Shown: positions 1 through 8,921, counted from the first letter of the stretch. The stretch: 64,000 bases of DNA from an uncultured Mailhella sp. (GCF_944324995.1 NZ_CALUYL010000001.1:1-64000); one strand, 5' to 3'. Numbers and translations are program-made. The notes: generated by a model from the letters alone, not told the origin.

Positions 1-77
1 TGGCGTCCCCAGGCGGATTTGAACCGCCGTTGACGGCGTGAAAGGCCGCTGTCCTGGGCCGGCTAGACGATGGGGAC
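1..77 (-). tRNA. tRNA-Glu (TTC)
   Basis: The minus strand folds as a 77-nt cloverleaf with an encoded CCA (plus-strand TGG at 1-3). The acceptor arm begins GTCCCC, the anticodon loop is CTTTCAC with anticodon TTC, and the T-loop is GTTCAAATC. It closely resembles enterobacterial tRNA-Glu. It lies 18 nt downstream of hflX in the same orientation with no terminator between them, so cotranscription is possible. Confidence 0.95.
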
Positions 78-95
78 GTGCTGCGTTGGTGTTAG

Positions 96-1673
96 TTATC
101 GAAAAGGCTCGGTGTCGTCAAGCTTTTTTTCTTCCTCGACGCGCTTTTTTCTCGCCTTGCCCCGTTTTTCAAATTCCTCCCACGTCTGCGGATCGCGCCG
201 CTGCCACGCGCCTTCGTCGAACATGCGTCGTTCAATGGCCGCGGCGGCCTTTTCCAGTCCCGTGCCCTCAAGCGCCGACACGGGTATGGCGTCCGGCCTG
301 TCGAGCAAGAGCGGCACGCGTTCGCTCACCGGCACGGCGTCCCACTTGTTGAGCAGCGTGATGCGCGGAACGGTCTGCAGTTCCATTTCCGCCAGAATGC
401 GTTCCACGGATTCCATCTGCTGATCCCGCTCGGGATGGGAGGCGTCCACCACGTGAATGAGCAGATCGGCCGCCTCCAGCTCTTCCAGCGTGGCGCGGAA
501 GGCTTCGGTGAGCTCGCGGGGCAGCGAACGGATGAAGCCCACCGTGTCGGCCAGCACGAGTTCCCGTTCCCTGGGGAAGCGCAGGCGGCGGGTGGTGGGG
601 TCCAGCGTGGCGAACAGCTTGTTTTCGGCAAGCACGTCGGCCCGGGTGAGCGCGTTGAGCAGCGTGGACTTGCCGGCGTTGGTGTAGCCCACAAGCGCCG
701 CCAGCGGCAGCCCCTGACGCGCACGACGCGCCCGCGTGTGAAAGCGCTGACGACGCAGTTCCTCAAGATCCTTGCGGATGCGCGTAATGCGCTCGCGAAT
801 GCGGCGTCGTTCCAGTTCCAGCTTGGTTTCGCCGCGGCCCTTGTTGCCGAAAATGCCGCCGGCAAGTCTGTCGAGCGAACGATGCCGTCCGGCAAGACGC
901 GGCAGCGAATACTGCAGCTGCGCCATTTCCACCTGCAGCTTGCCTGCGCGGGTCACGGCGTGACGGGCAAAAATATCGAGAATGAGCTGCGTTCTGTCCA
1001 TGACCCGGCGCTCCGTCAGCTCCGAAAGGCTGTTGAGCTGCGCAGGGCTGAGTTCCCCGTCGAAAATGACGAGCGACGCCTGCCCCTGAAGAGCAAGCAC
1101 TTCCAGTTCCGCCAGCTTGGCGCGGCCGAGAATGTGACGCGGATGTATGGCCGCCACGCGCTGAATCATGGTGCCGGTCACCTTCACGCCGGCGGTGCGG
1201 GCCAGCTCGGCCAGCTCGGCCAGATGCCGTTCCTGCACGGCCCGCGGCTCCAGCGACACCGAAACCAGCACGGCCCTTTCCCCGGCCTCTTCCTCGCCGG
1301 TGCTCACGGCGTCGTCGATGACGCGGCCGAACTCCTCTTCCAGGGTTTCCGCCTGAAGCGTGAAGTCGGTGTCCACGCGATCCCAGGGCTGCATGTCGCC
1401 CACCGCGTAGCCGGAATCCTCCTGCCCGGGCGCGGGCGGCATGAGGTGCGCGCTCTGGAACATGCCGGGCTGCCCCCACTCGTCCACGGTGAGCACGCTC
1501 ACGGAGTCCAGACGCAGGAAAAGCAGATCCATGAGGTCTTCGTGCGAGAGGCCCTCGGGAACAAGATGCGTATGCAGAAGGCGCAGGCCGCGCAAACGAC
1601 CCGCGCCCGTGCGCACATGGGGAAGCTCGGGAATGAGAATGGACGAAGCGTCCCCCACAATGACCATGTTCAC
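96..1673 (-). CDS. hflX: GTPase HflX (ribosome-associated)
   Basis: HflX is a GTPase that splits stalled 70S ribosomes, especially under heat stress. From the GTG at 1673 the product is 525 aa. The G1 P-loop GYTNAGKST lies near residue 330, followed by the switch motif DTVGFIRSLP and NKWD (G4). The HflX-specific N-domain motif HPRHILGRAKLAELE is present. The basic, glutamate-rich tail ends near the stop. The homologous N-terminus of long HflX proteins (motif GLKPSELKALNRL) is encoded upstream of this GTG, in an open frame reaching 1859. That frame has no ATG, GTG or TTG, but has an ATA codon at 1859-1857 behind a GGAGG site. The true protein is therefore probably about 587 aa. It follows the IMP cyclohydrolase gene and overlaps its stop if the ATA is used. 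Confidence 0.95.
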   Translation of the reverse strand: MNMVIVGDASSILIPELPHVRTGAGRLRGLRLLHTHLVPEGLSHEDLMDLLFLRLDSVSVLTVDEWGQPGMFQSAHLMPPAPGQEDSGYAVGDMQPWDRVDTDFTLQAETLEEEFGRVIDDAVSTGEEEAGERAVLVSVSLEPRAVQERHLAELAELARTAGVKVTGTMIQRVAAIHPRHILGRAKLAELEVLALQGQASLVIFDGELSPAQLNSLSELTERRVMDRTQLILDIFARHAVTRAGKLQVEMAQLQYSLPRLAGRHRSLDRLAGGIFGNKGRGETKLELERRRIRERITRIRKDLEELRRQRFHTRARRARQGLPLAALVGYTNAGKSTLLNALTRADVLAENKLFATLDPTTRRLRFPRERELVLADTVGFIRSLPRELTEAFRATLEELEAADLLIHVVDASHPERDQQMESVERILAEMELQTVPRITLLNKWDAVPVSERVPLLLDRPDAIPVSALEGTGLEKAAAAIERRMFDEGAWQRRDPQTWEEFEKRGKARKKRVEEEKKLDDTEPFR

Positions 1674-1855
1674 CCGGCCCTGCCTGTCCAGCGCGAGGCC
1701 TATCTGACGGGAAAGCAGGCGCGAGAGCGCCGCCAGTTCTCTCGCCTGTTCGGAGCTGTAGCCCCCCTGCGGAGAATAGCGGCGCTGCCCCAGCCTGTTG
1801 AGAGCCTTCAGCTCGCTGGGCTTGAGACCGGCGGTGTTGCCTTCAACCCGGGCGG

Positions 1856-2449
1856 CTATTTTACGCCTCCGGCCATCCAGGTGGCGATCATGTCGTCGTA
1901 GTTGGAGGTGGTGCGGAAGGTGGCGGCCGCCATGCGGCGACGGAATTCGAGGCTCACGCCGCCCTTTTCGATTTCTTCCATGGCCTCGGCGTAGTAGGAA
2001 GGATCGGAAAGCACGAGAATGCTGTTGAAGTTCTTGGAGGAAGCGCGCAGCAGGCAGGGGCCGCCGATGTCGATTTCCTCCACCATGGCGGCGGGATCAA
2101 GATGCTTTTCCAGCGCGGACTTGAAGTCGTAGAGGTTCACGACCACCAGATCGAAGGGCTTGATGTCGAGCTCTTCCAGAGTCTTCATGTGTTCGGGCAC
2201 GTCCTTGTTGGCCAGAATGCCGCCGTGAATGCGCGGATTCAGGGTTTTGACGCGGCCGTTCAGGATTTCCGGGAATCCGGTGACTTCGCTCACGGCGATC
2301 ACGGGAAGGCCCTGATCCTTCAGAAATTTCATGGTGCCGCCGGTGGAAACCAGCTCAACGCCCTTCTTGTGGAGAAATGCGGCGAATTCCGCGAGACCGT
2401 CCTTGTGCGTCACGCTCAGAAGAGCGCGCCTGATGGGAAGAAAATCCAT
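1856..2449 (-). CDS. purH: stand-alone IMP cyclohydrolase (PurH N-terminal domain)
   Basis: The 197-aa product matches only the methylglyoxal-synthase-like IMP cyclohydrolase half of bifunctional PurH, which closes FAICAR to IMP in the last step of purine synthesis. The characteristic elements are RRALLSVTHKDG at the N-terminus, VSTGGTMKFL, VTGFPEILNGRVKTLNP and IDIGGPCLLRA. The AICAR transformylase half is absent here: the ORF stops at TAG just after MAGGVK and hflX follows directly. Full PurH is usually about 520 aa, so this is either a split enzyme with the transformylase elsewhere or a derived single-domain enzyme. The clean ends and intact motifs argue against a pseudogene. Confidence 0.92.
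   Translation of the reverse strand: MDFLPIRRALLSVTHKDGLAEFAAFLHKKGVELVSTGGTMKFLKDQGLPVIAVSEVTGFPEILNGRVKTLNPRIHGGILANKDVPEHMKTLEELDIKPFDLVVVNLYDFKSALEKHLDPAAMVEEIDIGGPCLLRASSKNFNSILVLSDPSYYAEAMEEIEKGGVSLEFRRRMAAATFRTTSNYDDMIATWMAGGVK
1857..1870 (-). promoter_or_regulatory. Shine-Dalgarno with ATA start candidate for hflX
   Basis: On the minus strand GGAGG (1870-1866) is followed by six bases and then ATA (1859-1857), in frame with hflX. The ATA overlaps the TAG stop of the upstream gene, like the usual ATGA overlap with a changed third base. The reading frame from this ATA encodes the conserved HflX N-terminus. That ATA is the initiator is an inference. Confidence 0.45.
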
Positions 2450-2735
2450 CGTAACCCCCTTTATGAAGTCCTGTTATAGTGCCAAAGGAGGCCGCAAATG
2501 GCAAGCTCCGGCTCTGCGGATGCCGGATGCCCGGCCGCTTTCCGCCTGCCTTTGCAGATCCTGTCCGCCCGCCGCCGATGTTGCGCAGGTCTTGCCGCAG
2601 CCCGCCCGTCTTTCCGGCGCTCAGCGCTTCCCGGTTGCGAATGCAAAGGCGTTTGCGAAGTATCCGCTTGACAACTTGCCCCGCGCCTTGGAAAACATAC
2701 TGTTCCCGCCGGGAACTTCATCAAGGAGAACAGCC

Positions 2736-3269
2736 ATGACGGATTCCTTTGCCGATCTTTTTCTTGAAGCCATGCGCTACGAGCACTGGCTCCGCTTCTA
2801 TTTTCTGGAAGACGCGGAAGACGAACCCATGCAGGCCTCCCCGGAGCGGGAAATGAGCGTGGAATCGCTGGACGCCCTGCTTGTGGTTCCCGCCGAGTTT
2901 GCCGAACGTTCCCATGCAGAGGAGCCCGCGCTTGCGGAGATACTCGACGCCATGCAGGGACAGAAGATTTCCATGGAACACTCCCGCGACATTATTTTCG
3001 ACTGGCTGGGGGAAAAGACGGGCATCCGCCCCGGCACCGACGCCTTTGAAGCCGAGCTGAACGCGCTTGCCGGCGATGCGGACTTCCGCCGCCGTCTGGA
3101 CTGCTTTCACGGCTGGGTTCAGGAACTGGCCAACAACGAACTTGATCTGAACGGCAACGCCCTGCCCCCCGGCGCGCCGAAGGACGAAGCCGTGCCTTCG
3201 TTTGCCGAATGGAACAAGGCGTTTCTGTTCTGGTTCAGCATGCAGAAGCCCCTGAACGCCCTCGGATAA
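2736..3269 (+). CDS. conserved hypothetical protein, acidic
   Basis: A 177-aa soluble protein I do not recognise. The ATG at 2736 is chosen because an AAGGAGAA site sits 5 nt upstream and codon usage downstream is normal. It is acidic (many Glu and Asp), has several Trp, and has no signal peptide or membrane segment. It is divergent from the IMP cyclohydrolase gene, with 286 bp between them. A TTGACA hexamer at 2668-2673 has no well-spaced -10 partner that I can support. Confidence 0.75.
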   Translation: MTDSFADLFLEAMRYEHWLRFYFLEDAEDEPMQASPEREMSVESLDALLVVPAEFAERSHAEEPALAEILDAMQGQKISMEHSRDIIFDWLGEKTGIRPGTDAFEAELNALAGDADFRRRLDCFHGWVQELANNELDLNGNALPPGAPKDEAVPSFAEWNKAFLFWFSMQKPLNALG

Positions 3270-3764
3270 GCAGGGCTCACGACGGCCGATGCAGACGCAG
3301 AGCGCGACGCTCTGAAAAGCGCCCCGGTCAGGCCGCGCGGACGAGAAGAAAGCGGCCTCCGCCGGGACGGGGGAACGTCTGGAACAACGTCCGCCGCAGG
3401 GCGTCTGCGCTGAAAACTCCCAACGCCCCGCGCGAGCGCAATGCCTGGCCGCCGCATCGTGGTTTCCGTGTTCACCGTGCCGGACGCTCCGCTCGAGCGC
3501 CGCGCTTGGCGGCCCCTCGGATCGGCGTGACACACTCCCGCAAATCCCCGCGTGTGCGCTGCACATCGGCAGGTCGCCGCACGCTGTCAGACATGACGCC
3601 GCAAATCCCCGCGCCCCGCAGCGCGTTGCTGCCGCCGTCGAAAAAATACGCCGCCGCGCCGCCGGAAAAGCGCGGCAGACCTCCGGCTTCCGGACATGAA
3701 AAACGCCGCCTCCCGACATCGGAAGGCGGCGCGTTCATTTATTTATGGGCCGAAGGGCGAAAAA
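3270..3764. other. intergenic region
   Basis: About 495 bp between two convergent genes. Apart from the gdhA terminator near its right end it shows no ORF with a ribosome site or protein-like composition, and no repeat. It is GC-rich, which accounts for the spurious frames across it. Confidence 0.6.
3699..3733 (-). terminator. rho-independent terminator of gdhA
   Basis: The minus strand reads CGCCGCCTTCC, loop GATGTC, then GGGAGGCGGCG, followed by TTTTTC. It lies about 30 bp past the gdhA stop. Confidence 0.85.
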
Positions 3765-5123
3765 CTACATGACGCCCTGTTCGATCATGCTGTCGGCCAC
3801 CTTGCGGAAGCCCGCAATGTTGCCGCCCATCACGTAGTTGCCGGGCTGGCCGAATTCTTCGGCGGTGTCGTGCGCGGCCTGGAAGATGCCGGCCATGATG
3901 CCCTTGAGCTTGTTGTCCACTTCCTCGAAGGTCCAGGAAGTCATGCCCGCGTTCTGTTCCATTTCCAGCTGGCTGGTGGCCACGCCGCCGGCGTTGGCGC
4001 ACTTGGCCGGGCCGTAGCAGATGCCCGCCTTCTGGAATTCGGCCGTGGCGTCCAGGGTGGAAGGCATGTTCGCGCCTTCGCTCACCAGGATGCAGCCCTT
4101 GGAAAGCAGATTCTTCGCGTCGGCAAGGGTAACTTCGTTCTGCGTGGCGCTCGGGAAGGCGAGGTCCGCGCCCACGTTCCACACGGGATGCTCGCCGGCG
4201 GCGTAGTCGGCCACGGGAATGTAGGTGGCGTCCTTGCAGAGTTCGGCGTAGCGGGTGAGGGAAGCGCGTTCGTGTTCCTTGACCTGCTGGAGCACTTCAA
4301 GGTTGATGCCGGAAGGCTGATAGATGCTGCCGCGGGAGTCGGACACGGTAACGGGCTTCGCGCCGAGCTGATACAGCTTCTTCACGGTGTAGATGGCCAC
4401 GTTGCCGGAACCGGACACGGCAGCGGTCTTGCCTTCGATTTCCTTGCCCACGGCCTTCAGCATGTTTTCGGCGAAGTACACGTTGCCGAAGCCGGTGGCT
4501 TCGGTACGGGCGAGCGAGCCGCCCCACTTGAGGCCCTTGCCGGTGAGCACGCCTTCAAAGCGGCTGGTCAGGCGCTTGTACTGACCGAAAAGATAGCCGA
4601 TTTCGCGGCCGCCCACGCCGATGTCGCCGGCGGGAACGTCGCTGAACGCGCCGATGTAGCGGACGAGTTCCGTCATGAAGGCCTGGCAGAAGCGCATGAC
4701 TTCGGCGTCGGACTTGCCCTTGGGATCAAAGTCGGAACCGCCCTTGCCGCCGCCGATGGGGAGACCGGTAAGGCTGTTCTTGAAAATCTGTTCAAAGCCG
4801 AGGAACTTCAGAATGCTCTGGTTCACGCTAGGATGGAAGCGCAGACCGCCCTTGTACGGTCCGATGGCGGAGTTGAACTGCACGCGGTAGCCGTTGTTCA
4901 CCTGAATGCGGCCCTTGTCGTCGGTCCAGGCCACGCGGAATTCCACGAGACGTTCGGGAACCACGATGCGCTCAAGAATGGCGTTTTCCTGGTACTTGGA
5001 TTCACGGTCGAAAAGAGGCTGCATGGAGAAGAGCACTTCTTCCACGGCCTGCAGGAATTCCGGCTGATGAGGATTCTTGGCGCGCACGTTTTCCACAACG
5101 CTCTGCACATAACTGTTGCCCAT
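3765..5123 (-). CDS. gdhA: NADP-type glutamate dehydrogenase
   Basis: This enzyme interconverts glutamate and 2-oxoglutarate plus ammonium, the low-affinity route for ammonium assimilation. The 452-aa length fits the hexameric bacterial GDH class. Visible motifs are YKGGLRFHPSVN, the catalytic-lysine segment PIGGGKGGSDFDPKG, GDIGVGGREIGYLFGQYKRL and the Rossmann segment SGSGNVAIYTVKKL. An AAGGAGC ribosome site lies 9 nt before the ATG. It is a single-gene unit, with a terminator directly downstream and a long AT-rich region upstream. Confidence 0.97.
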   Translation of the reverse strand: MGNSYVQSVVENVRAKNPHQPEFLQAVEEVLFSMQPLFDRESKYQENAILERIVVPERLVEFRVAWTDDKGRIQVNNGYRVQFNSAIGPYKGGLRFHPSVNQSILKFLGFEQIFKNSLTGLPIGGGKGGSDFDPKGKSDAEVMRFCQAFMTELVRYIGAFSDVPAGDIGVGGREIGYLFGQYKRLTSRFEGVLTGKGLKWGGSLARTEATGFGNVYFAENMLKAVGKEIEGKTAAVSGSGNVAIYTVKKLYQLGAKPVTVSDSRGSIYQPSGINLEVLQQVKEHERASLTRYAELCKDATYIPVADYAAGEHPVWNVGADLAFPSATQNEVTLADAKNLLSKGCILVSEGANMPSTLDATAEFQKAGICYGPAKCANAGGVATSQLEMEQNAGMTSWTFEEVDNKLKGIMAGIFQAAHDTAEEFGQPGNYVMGGNIAGFRKVADSMIEQGVM

Positions 5124-5738
5124 GACTCGCTGCTCCTTGAAAAGCTGAAAAAGGGATGGCTTCCGGGACAGGCAATGCCCTTTTGCCGAACCTGAATTAG
5201 TACATTTTTGTAAAAACCGGACATTTCCCGGCGTTGACGACTATCGAGTAGCGCTATTTTCTCCGGGAATCAACCTCTTTTTGTGACAAAAAAGAAATTT
5301 TATTTTATATATAATTATATGATATCATTGAATTTAACATTTATGTATAATTATGTTTTTATTTTTTGTAATATTTTCAATATGTTGCGTTGTAACATTT
5401 TTGTTCTTTTTGTCCAGAAAATGACGATCATCCGCCCTTCCGTTTCAAATTTGTTGCGATGCACACGGCAGAAAGCAAAAAAGGCTCCTGCTGCAGAGGC
5501 ATTGCAGTCCACATGCAGAAACTCTTTTCCTCCGCGCTCCCGATTTTCGGAAACATACGACCTTCCGCAACGCAAAACTGCTGCGGCGCAACGATTTTTG
5601 ACCATGCTTCCGATACGGAGCAGCTTCCTTCGCGTCTCCGGGAACGAGCCGTGCCCGGGCCGCGGCGCATAAAAAAACATCCCCCCGGCTCCTTTTGGAG
5701 AACAGGGGGGACGTCGATCCGCGTCTGTCGGCGGAAAA
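5124..5738. other. intergenic region with AT-rich block (5281-5425)
   Basis: About 615 bp. The stretch 5281-5425 is strikingly A/T-rich in an otherwise GC-rich window, with runs of T and TATA-like words. It sits about 160 bp upstream of the gdhA start. The 129-aa frame across it has biased, hydrophobic low-complexity composition and no convincing ribosome site, so I do not call it a gene. The right end holds the ddl terminator. Confidence 0.6.
5671..5712 (-). terminator. rho-independent terminator of ddl
   Basis: The minus strand reads CCCCCC...CTCC, loop AAAA, GGAG...GGGGGG, then AT and a run of seven T. It lies 27 bp past the ddl stop and has a small internal bulge. Confidence 0.8.
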
Positions 5739-6659
5739 TCAGTTCCTGACGGCGTAGCTCAGAAGCGTTTCCAGAAGTTCGCCGAAGTCGATGCCCGCGG
5801 CCGCCGCTTCCTTGGGAACAAGGCTGGCGCTCGTCATGCCGGGCAGGGTGTTCACTTCAAGCGCGAACAGTTCGCCCTCGTCCGTGAGGCGGAAGTCGGT
5901 GCGGCTGTAGCCGGAGAGCCCCAGGCAGCGATGCGCGGCAATCGCCGCTTCCTGCACCCGGGCCGTCAGTTCCGGCGCGAGGGGCGCGGGGCAGATTTCG
6001 GCGGCGCCGTCGGCCGCGTACTTGTCGTGAAAATCGAAAAATTCCCGCTTGGGCACGATGAGCACGGGAGCCAGCGCCTTTTCCTCGCCGGGACGCCCCA
6101 CCACGCCGCAGGTCACTTCCTGACCGGGAATGAGCGTTTCGATGAGCACTTCCTGATGTCCGGCAAAGAGCGTGTCCAGGGCGCGGTTCAGTTCCGCCTC
6201 GTCGTTCACGCGGAACAGGTCGATGCTGGAGCCGCCCGTGTTCGACTTGATGAACAGCGGGAAAGGCAGCGACGTCTTCCATCCCGCAGCGGGGCGCACG
6301 GGCAGAAATTCATAATCGGGCGTGCGTATGCCAGCGCGCACAAACAGCGCCTTGCCCGCCGCCTTGTTCAGCGCAAGGAAGGAGCCTGCCGGGCCGCTGC
6401 CCTGATAGGGGCATCCCGCGCGCTCGAGCAGCGCCTGCACGAGGCCGTCCTCGCCGGGCTGGCCGTGAAGGTTCAGGAAGGCCGCGTCGTGCGCTGCCGC
6501 AAGTTCCAGCAGCTTCTCGAAGCCGTCGGAAAGATCGAACAGCGTCACCTCGTGCCCCCGCGCCGACAGCGCCTCGGCAATGGAAGCCGCTCCCTTCAGA
6601 GAAATCTCGCGTTCCGTGGACCAGCCGCCCGCAACGAGAAGAATACGCATCTTGTCCAT
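5739..6659 (-). CDS. ddl: D-alanine--D-alanine ligase
   Basis: This ATP-grasp ligase makes the D-Ala-D-Ala dipeptide for peptidoglycan. The 306-aa length is typical. Motifs are GGWSTEREISLKG (N-terminal), NLHGQPGEDG, the ATP-grasp loop IKSNTGGSSIDLF, the substrate-loop segment SGYSRTDFRL and EVNTLPGMTSASLVPKEA. Its ATG directly abuts the stop codon of the upstream HD-domain gene, so the two are translationally linked. It is the last gene of the dut-HD-ddl cluster. Confidence 0.97.
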   Translation of the reverse strand: MDKMRILLVAGGWSTEREISLKGAASIAEALSARGHEVTLFDLSDGFEKLLELAAAHDAAFLNLHGQPGEDGLVQALLERAGCPYQGSGPAGSFLALNKAAGKALFVRAGIRTPDYEFLPVRPAAGWKTSLPFPLFIKSNTGGSSIDLFRVNDEAELNRALDTLFAGHQEVLIETLIPGQEVTCGVVGRPGEEKALAPVLIVPKREFFDFHDKYAADGAAEICPAPLAPELTARVQEAAIAAHRCLGLSGYSRTDFRLTDEGELFALEVNTLPGMTSASLVPKEAAAAGIDFGELLETLLSYAVRN

Positions 6660-7244
6660 TTAAAGGATACCCACCCTTTCAAATATGGCCCGCTCCACGG
6701 CCTGTACATGAGCATAGTTGGCGGCGATGTTGTCCACCTTGTCGGCGCTGATGCCGTAGCGGACAAGAAGATCGTCGAATCGTTCCTTGATGGTCACCAC
6801 CTCGGAGTGACGCACGCGCTTGTCGGCGTAGGCCACGATCACGGGCAGACGCATGGGGTCGCGCACATCGTCCATCGAGGTGCCGCTCCAGGGCCATTCC
6901 ACGTGAAAGAGCACGGCCTGCGCGATGAGCGGATTGCCCGTTTCCTCGCGCACCCACGCCGCGCCGAGCTGCGCGTGACTGCCCCCGTGCCGGATGGAAT
7001 AACTTTTGGCCAGATCGTGCAGCAGCGCCGCGGCCCGCGCCAGCGGAACGCTGAGAGCGCGCCCCGCAGGTATGATGCCGCGCTCCTCGGCCCGGCGGAC
7101 GATTTCCGTCGCCACGCCGGCCACCGCGCGGCAGTGATCGCGGATATGCGGCATCATGTCGTACTTGTCCCACAAGAGAGCGCATTGCTCCTCGTCGGGC
7201 ACCATCCATGAGGGATCCGCGGGAAATTCAAGAGCAGGCAGCAT
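6660..7244 (-). CDS. HD-domain phosphohydrolase
   Basis: A 194-aa HD-superfamily protein. His of DHCRAVAGVA, HD of LLHDLAK and a later Asp (YADKRVRH) give the metal-binding pattern of this family. Family members hydrolyse nucleotides, dinucleotides or cyclic nucleotides; the substrate here is unknown. The ATG at 7244 is preferred over upstream frames because GAGGTGATTTC precedes it. It lies between dut and ddl in one orientation. That placement suggests a housekeeping nucleotide or second-messenger role, but this is inference. Confidence 0.8.
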   Translation of the reverse strand: MLPALEFPADPSWMVPDEEQCALLWDKYDMMPHIRDHCRAVAGVATEIVRRAEERGIIPAGRALSVPLARAAALLHDLAKSYSIRHGGSHAQLGAAWVREETGNPLIAQAVLFHVEWPWSGTSMDDVRDPMRLPVIVAYADKRVRHSEVVTIKERFDDLLVRYGISADKVDNIAANYAHVQAVERAIFERVGIL

Positions 7245-7266
7245 GAAATCACCTCGAACGTAAAAA

Positions 7267-7725
7267 TCAGACCCGGCCGGTATGACCGAAGCCTCCGCTT
7301 CCGCGCGTCGTTTCGGAAAGCGCGTCCACCGCGCGGGGCTCAAGGCGGCACACCGGCTGAAACACGAGCTGCGCCACGCGCTCGCCCCTCTTGACCACGA
7401 CGGGCTTTCCCGACGTGTTGAGCAGCCACACCACGATTTCGCCGCGGTAGTCGGCGTCGATGACGCCGACGCCCTGCGCCACGACCAGCCCCTTCACCGC
7501 TCCGAGTCCGCTGCGGGAATACACGAATCCCGCCACGCCCGGAACGCGCGGCTCCACGCACAGCCCGGAAGGCACCGACGCCCGCTCGCCCGGATTCACG
7601 ACGATTTCCTCCTCGTCGAAGCAGGCGCGCAGATCCATGCCCGCGGCCTCGGGCGTGGCGTAGCAGAGCCCGTCGCCGTACACGCGGGCGGCGTCTCTGA
7701 GATAACAGACATGAACTTCGGCCAT
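7267..7725 (-). CDS. dut: dUTP diphosphatase
   Basis: The trimeric dUTPase hydrolyses dUTP to dUMP, keeping uracil out of DNA and feeding dTMP synthesis. The 152-aa product has the five dUTPase motifs: GMDLRAC, YSRSGLG, GVGVIDADYRGEI, KRGERVAQLV and the glycine-rich C-terminal arm RGSGGFGHTGR. The start at 7725 follows GGAGAGG at good spacing; upstream in-frame residues are not family-like. It is the first gene of the minus-strand cluster with the HD gene and ddl. Confidence 0.97.
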   Translation of the reverse strand: MAEVHVCYLRDAARVYGDGLCYATPEAAGMDLRACFDEEEIVVNPGERASVPSGLCVEPRVPGVAGFVYSRSGLGAVKGLVVAQGVGVIDADYRGEIVVWLLNTSGKPVVVKRGERVAQLVFQPVCRLEPRAVDALSETTRGSGGFGHTGRV

Positions 7726-8189
7726 AGCCGGAACCTCTCCTGTCGGCATGCGCGGCGCGTCTCTCTTCACACGACGCGAAAACGACGCCATCCGCACGGG
7801 AGCAACGAGAATAGCCCGAAGCCGCCCGGGGAGCAAGCGCCGGAACGCGACTTTTCCTCTGCGGCAAAAGCGCGTGCTCGGCGTCTATGCCGCAGGCGTT
7901 CTGCCGCGCAGGCCAGGACGGCGCAAACAACATCTCCCCGCGTTCCGCTCGCCGAAGAGGCGGCGCAAGCGCTTTGAAACGCGCCCCGCCGAGGCCCGAA
8001 AGCCCGCAGCGCGAACGCTCCGCCCACGCTTTGCAAAACATCCCAGGTTATTGTATTCTTGACATAAGCCTCCACTGCCACTATCGTCCATTTTTCGCCG
8101 TTTCCGCGACCTGCGGAATCCAGGTAAAACGTCCATGGCTCATCCTAAATCCACAATCGGGGACGCCCCGGCAAAAAAAGGTTGTTAGA
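7726..8189. other. intergenic region between divergent dut and NYN gene
   Basis: About 465 bp. It holds the candidate promoter of the NYN-domain gene (8059-8087). The rest is GC-rich, with overlapping spurious frames in several directions and no ribosome site or protein-like composition. Confidence 0.55.
8059..8087 (+). promoter_or_regulatory. sigma70-like promoter for NYN gene
   Basis: TTGACA at 8059-8064, a 17-bp spacer, then TATCGT at 8082-8087, about 100 bp before the ATG at 8190. Confidence 0.5.
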
Positions 8190-8921
8190 ATGTCTCGTGT
8201 AACATTTGTCGTTGACGGCGAATTCATGCGCAAACGCATCATTTCGCTGAAGGCTTTTTATTTCGACGGTCAGGGCATCCGCCGCCACTGCCTGTCGCAC
8301 GTCACCCCCGGCGAAACCGTAGGCCGCATTCTCTTTTACGACGCTCTTCCCTTCACCGGCAAGGGAGAACATCCGCTGAGCGGCCCCGTCGATTTTTCCC
8401 AGACTCCGCTCATCGCCCGCAAGCAGCAGTTTCTGCAGTCGCTGCGCGTCACGCCGGAAATCACGCTGCGCCTCGGCCGTTCCGCCTGGCAGGCCGGACA
8501 GTGGCAGCTCGACGCCAACCGTCTCGGCGAACTCATGGCCGGCGAAATCAGCGTGAACGACATTCAGGCCGGCGACATCTATCCCGACATCCGTCAGAAG
8601 GGCGTGGACATGCTCCTCGGCCTCGACATCGCCGCTCTTGCCTACAAGCATCAGACGGATCGCCTCGTCATCGTGGCCAACGACGCCGATTACGTGCCCG
8701 CCGTGAAGCTGGCGCGCGAAGAAGGCATCAAGGTCGTGCTCGATCCGCTGTGGACCCGCGCCGCCGAAGATCTGCGCGAACACGTGGACTACGTGTGCAA
8801 CAAACTGCCCCGTCCGCAGCACTCCAACTACCCGCACGGCATACATATTTTCGACGATCCCAAGGAATACAACCCCTGCCCCGACCAGGAACAGCACGAA
8901 AGCCCTGAAGGGGAAGAATAG
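8190..8921 (+). CDS. NYN domain-containing protein (LabA/DUF88, PIN-like)
   Basis: The 243-aa product starts with the NYN signature FVVDGEFMRKR and carries the acidic motifs of PIN-like nucleases: RQKGVDMLLGLDI and VIVANDADYVPAV, then LAREEGIKVVLDPL. Family members are Mg-dependent ribonucleases or RNA-binding proteins; the target here is unknown. The C-terminus is a short acidic tail. It lies 60 bp upstream of purF and may be cotranscribed with it. Confidence 0.88.
   Translation: MSRVTFVVDGEFMRKRIISLKAFYFDGQGIRRHCLSHVTPGETVGRILFYDALPFTGKGEHPLSGPVDFSQTPLIARKQQFLQSLRVTPEITLRLGRSAWQAGQWQLDANRLGELMAGEISVNDIQAGDIYPDIRQKGVDMLLGLDIAALAYKHQTDRLVIVANDADYVPAVKLAREEGIKVVLDPLWTRAAEDLREHVDYVCNKLPRPQHSNYPHGIHIFDDPKEYNPCPDQEQHESPEGEE

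Noticed and set aside
5283-5672. 129-codon frame across the AT-rich island
   Set aside because: Composition follows the base bias, with no ribosome site or domain; kept only as an intergenic feature.
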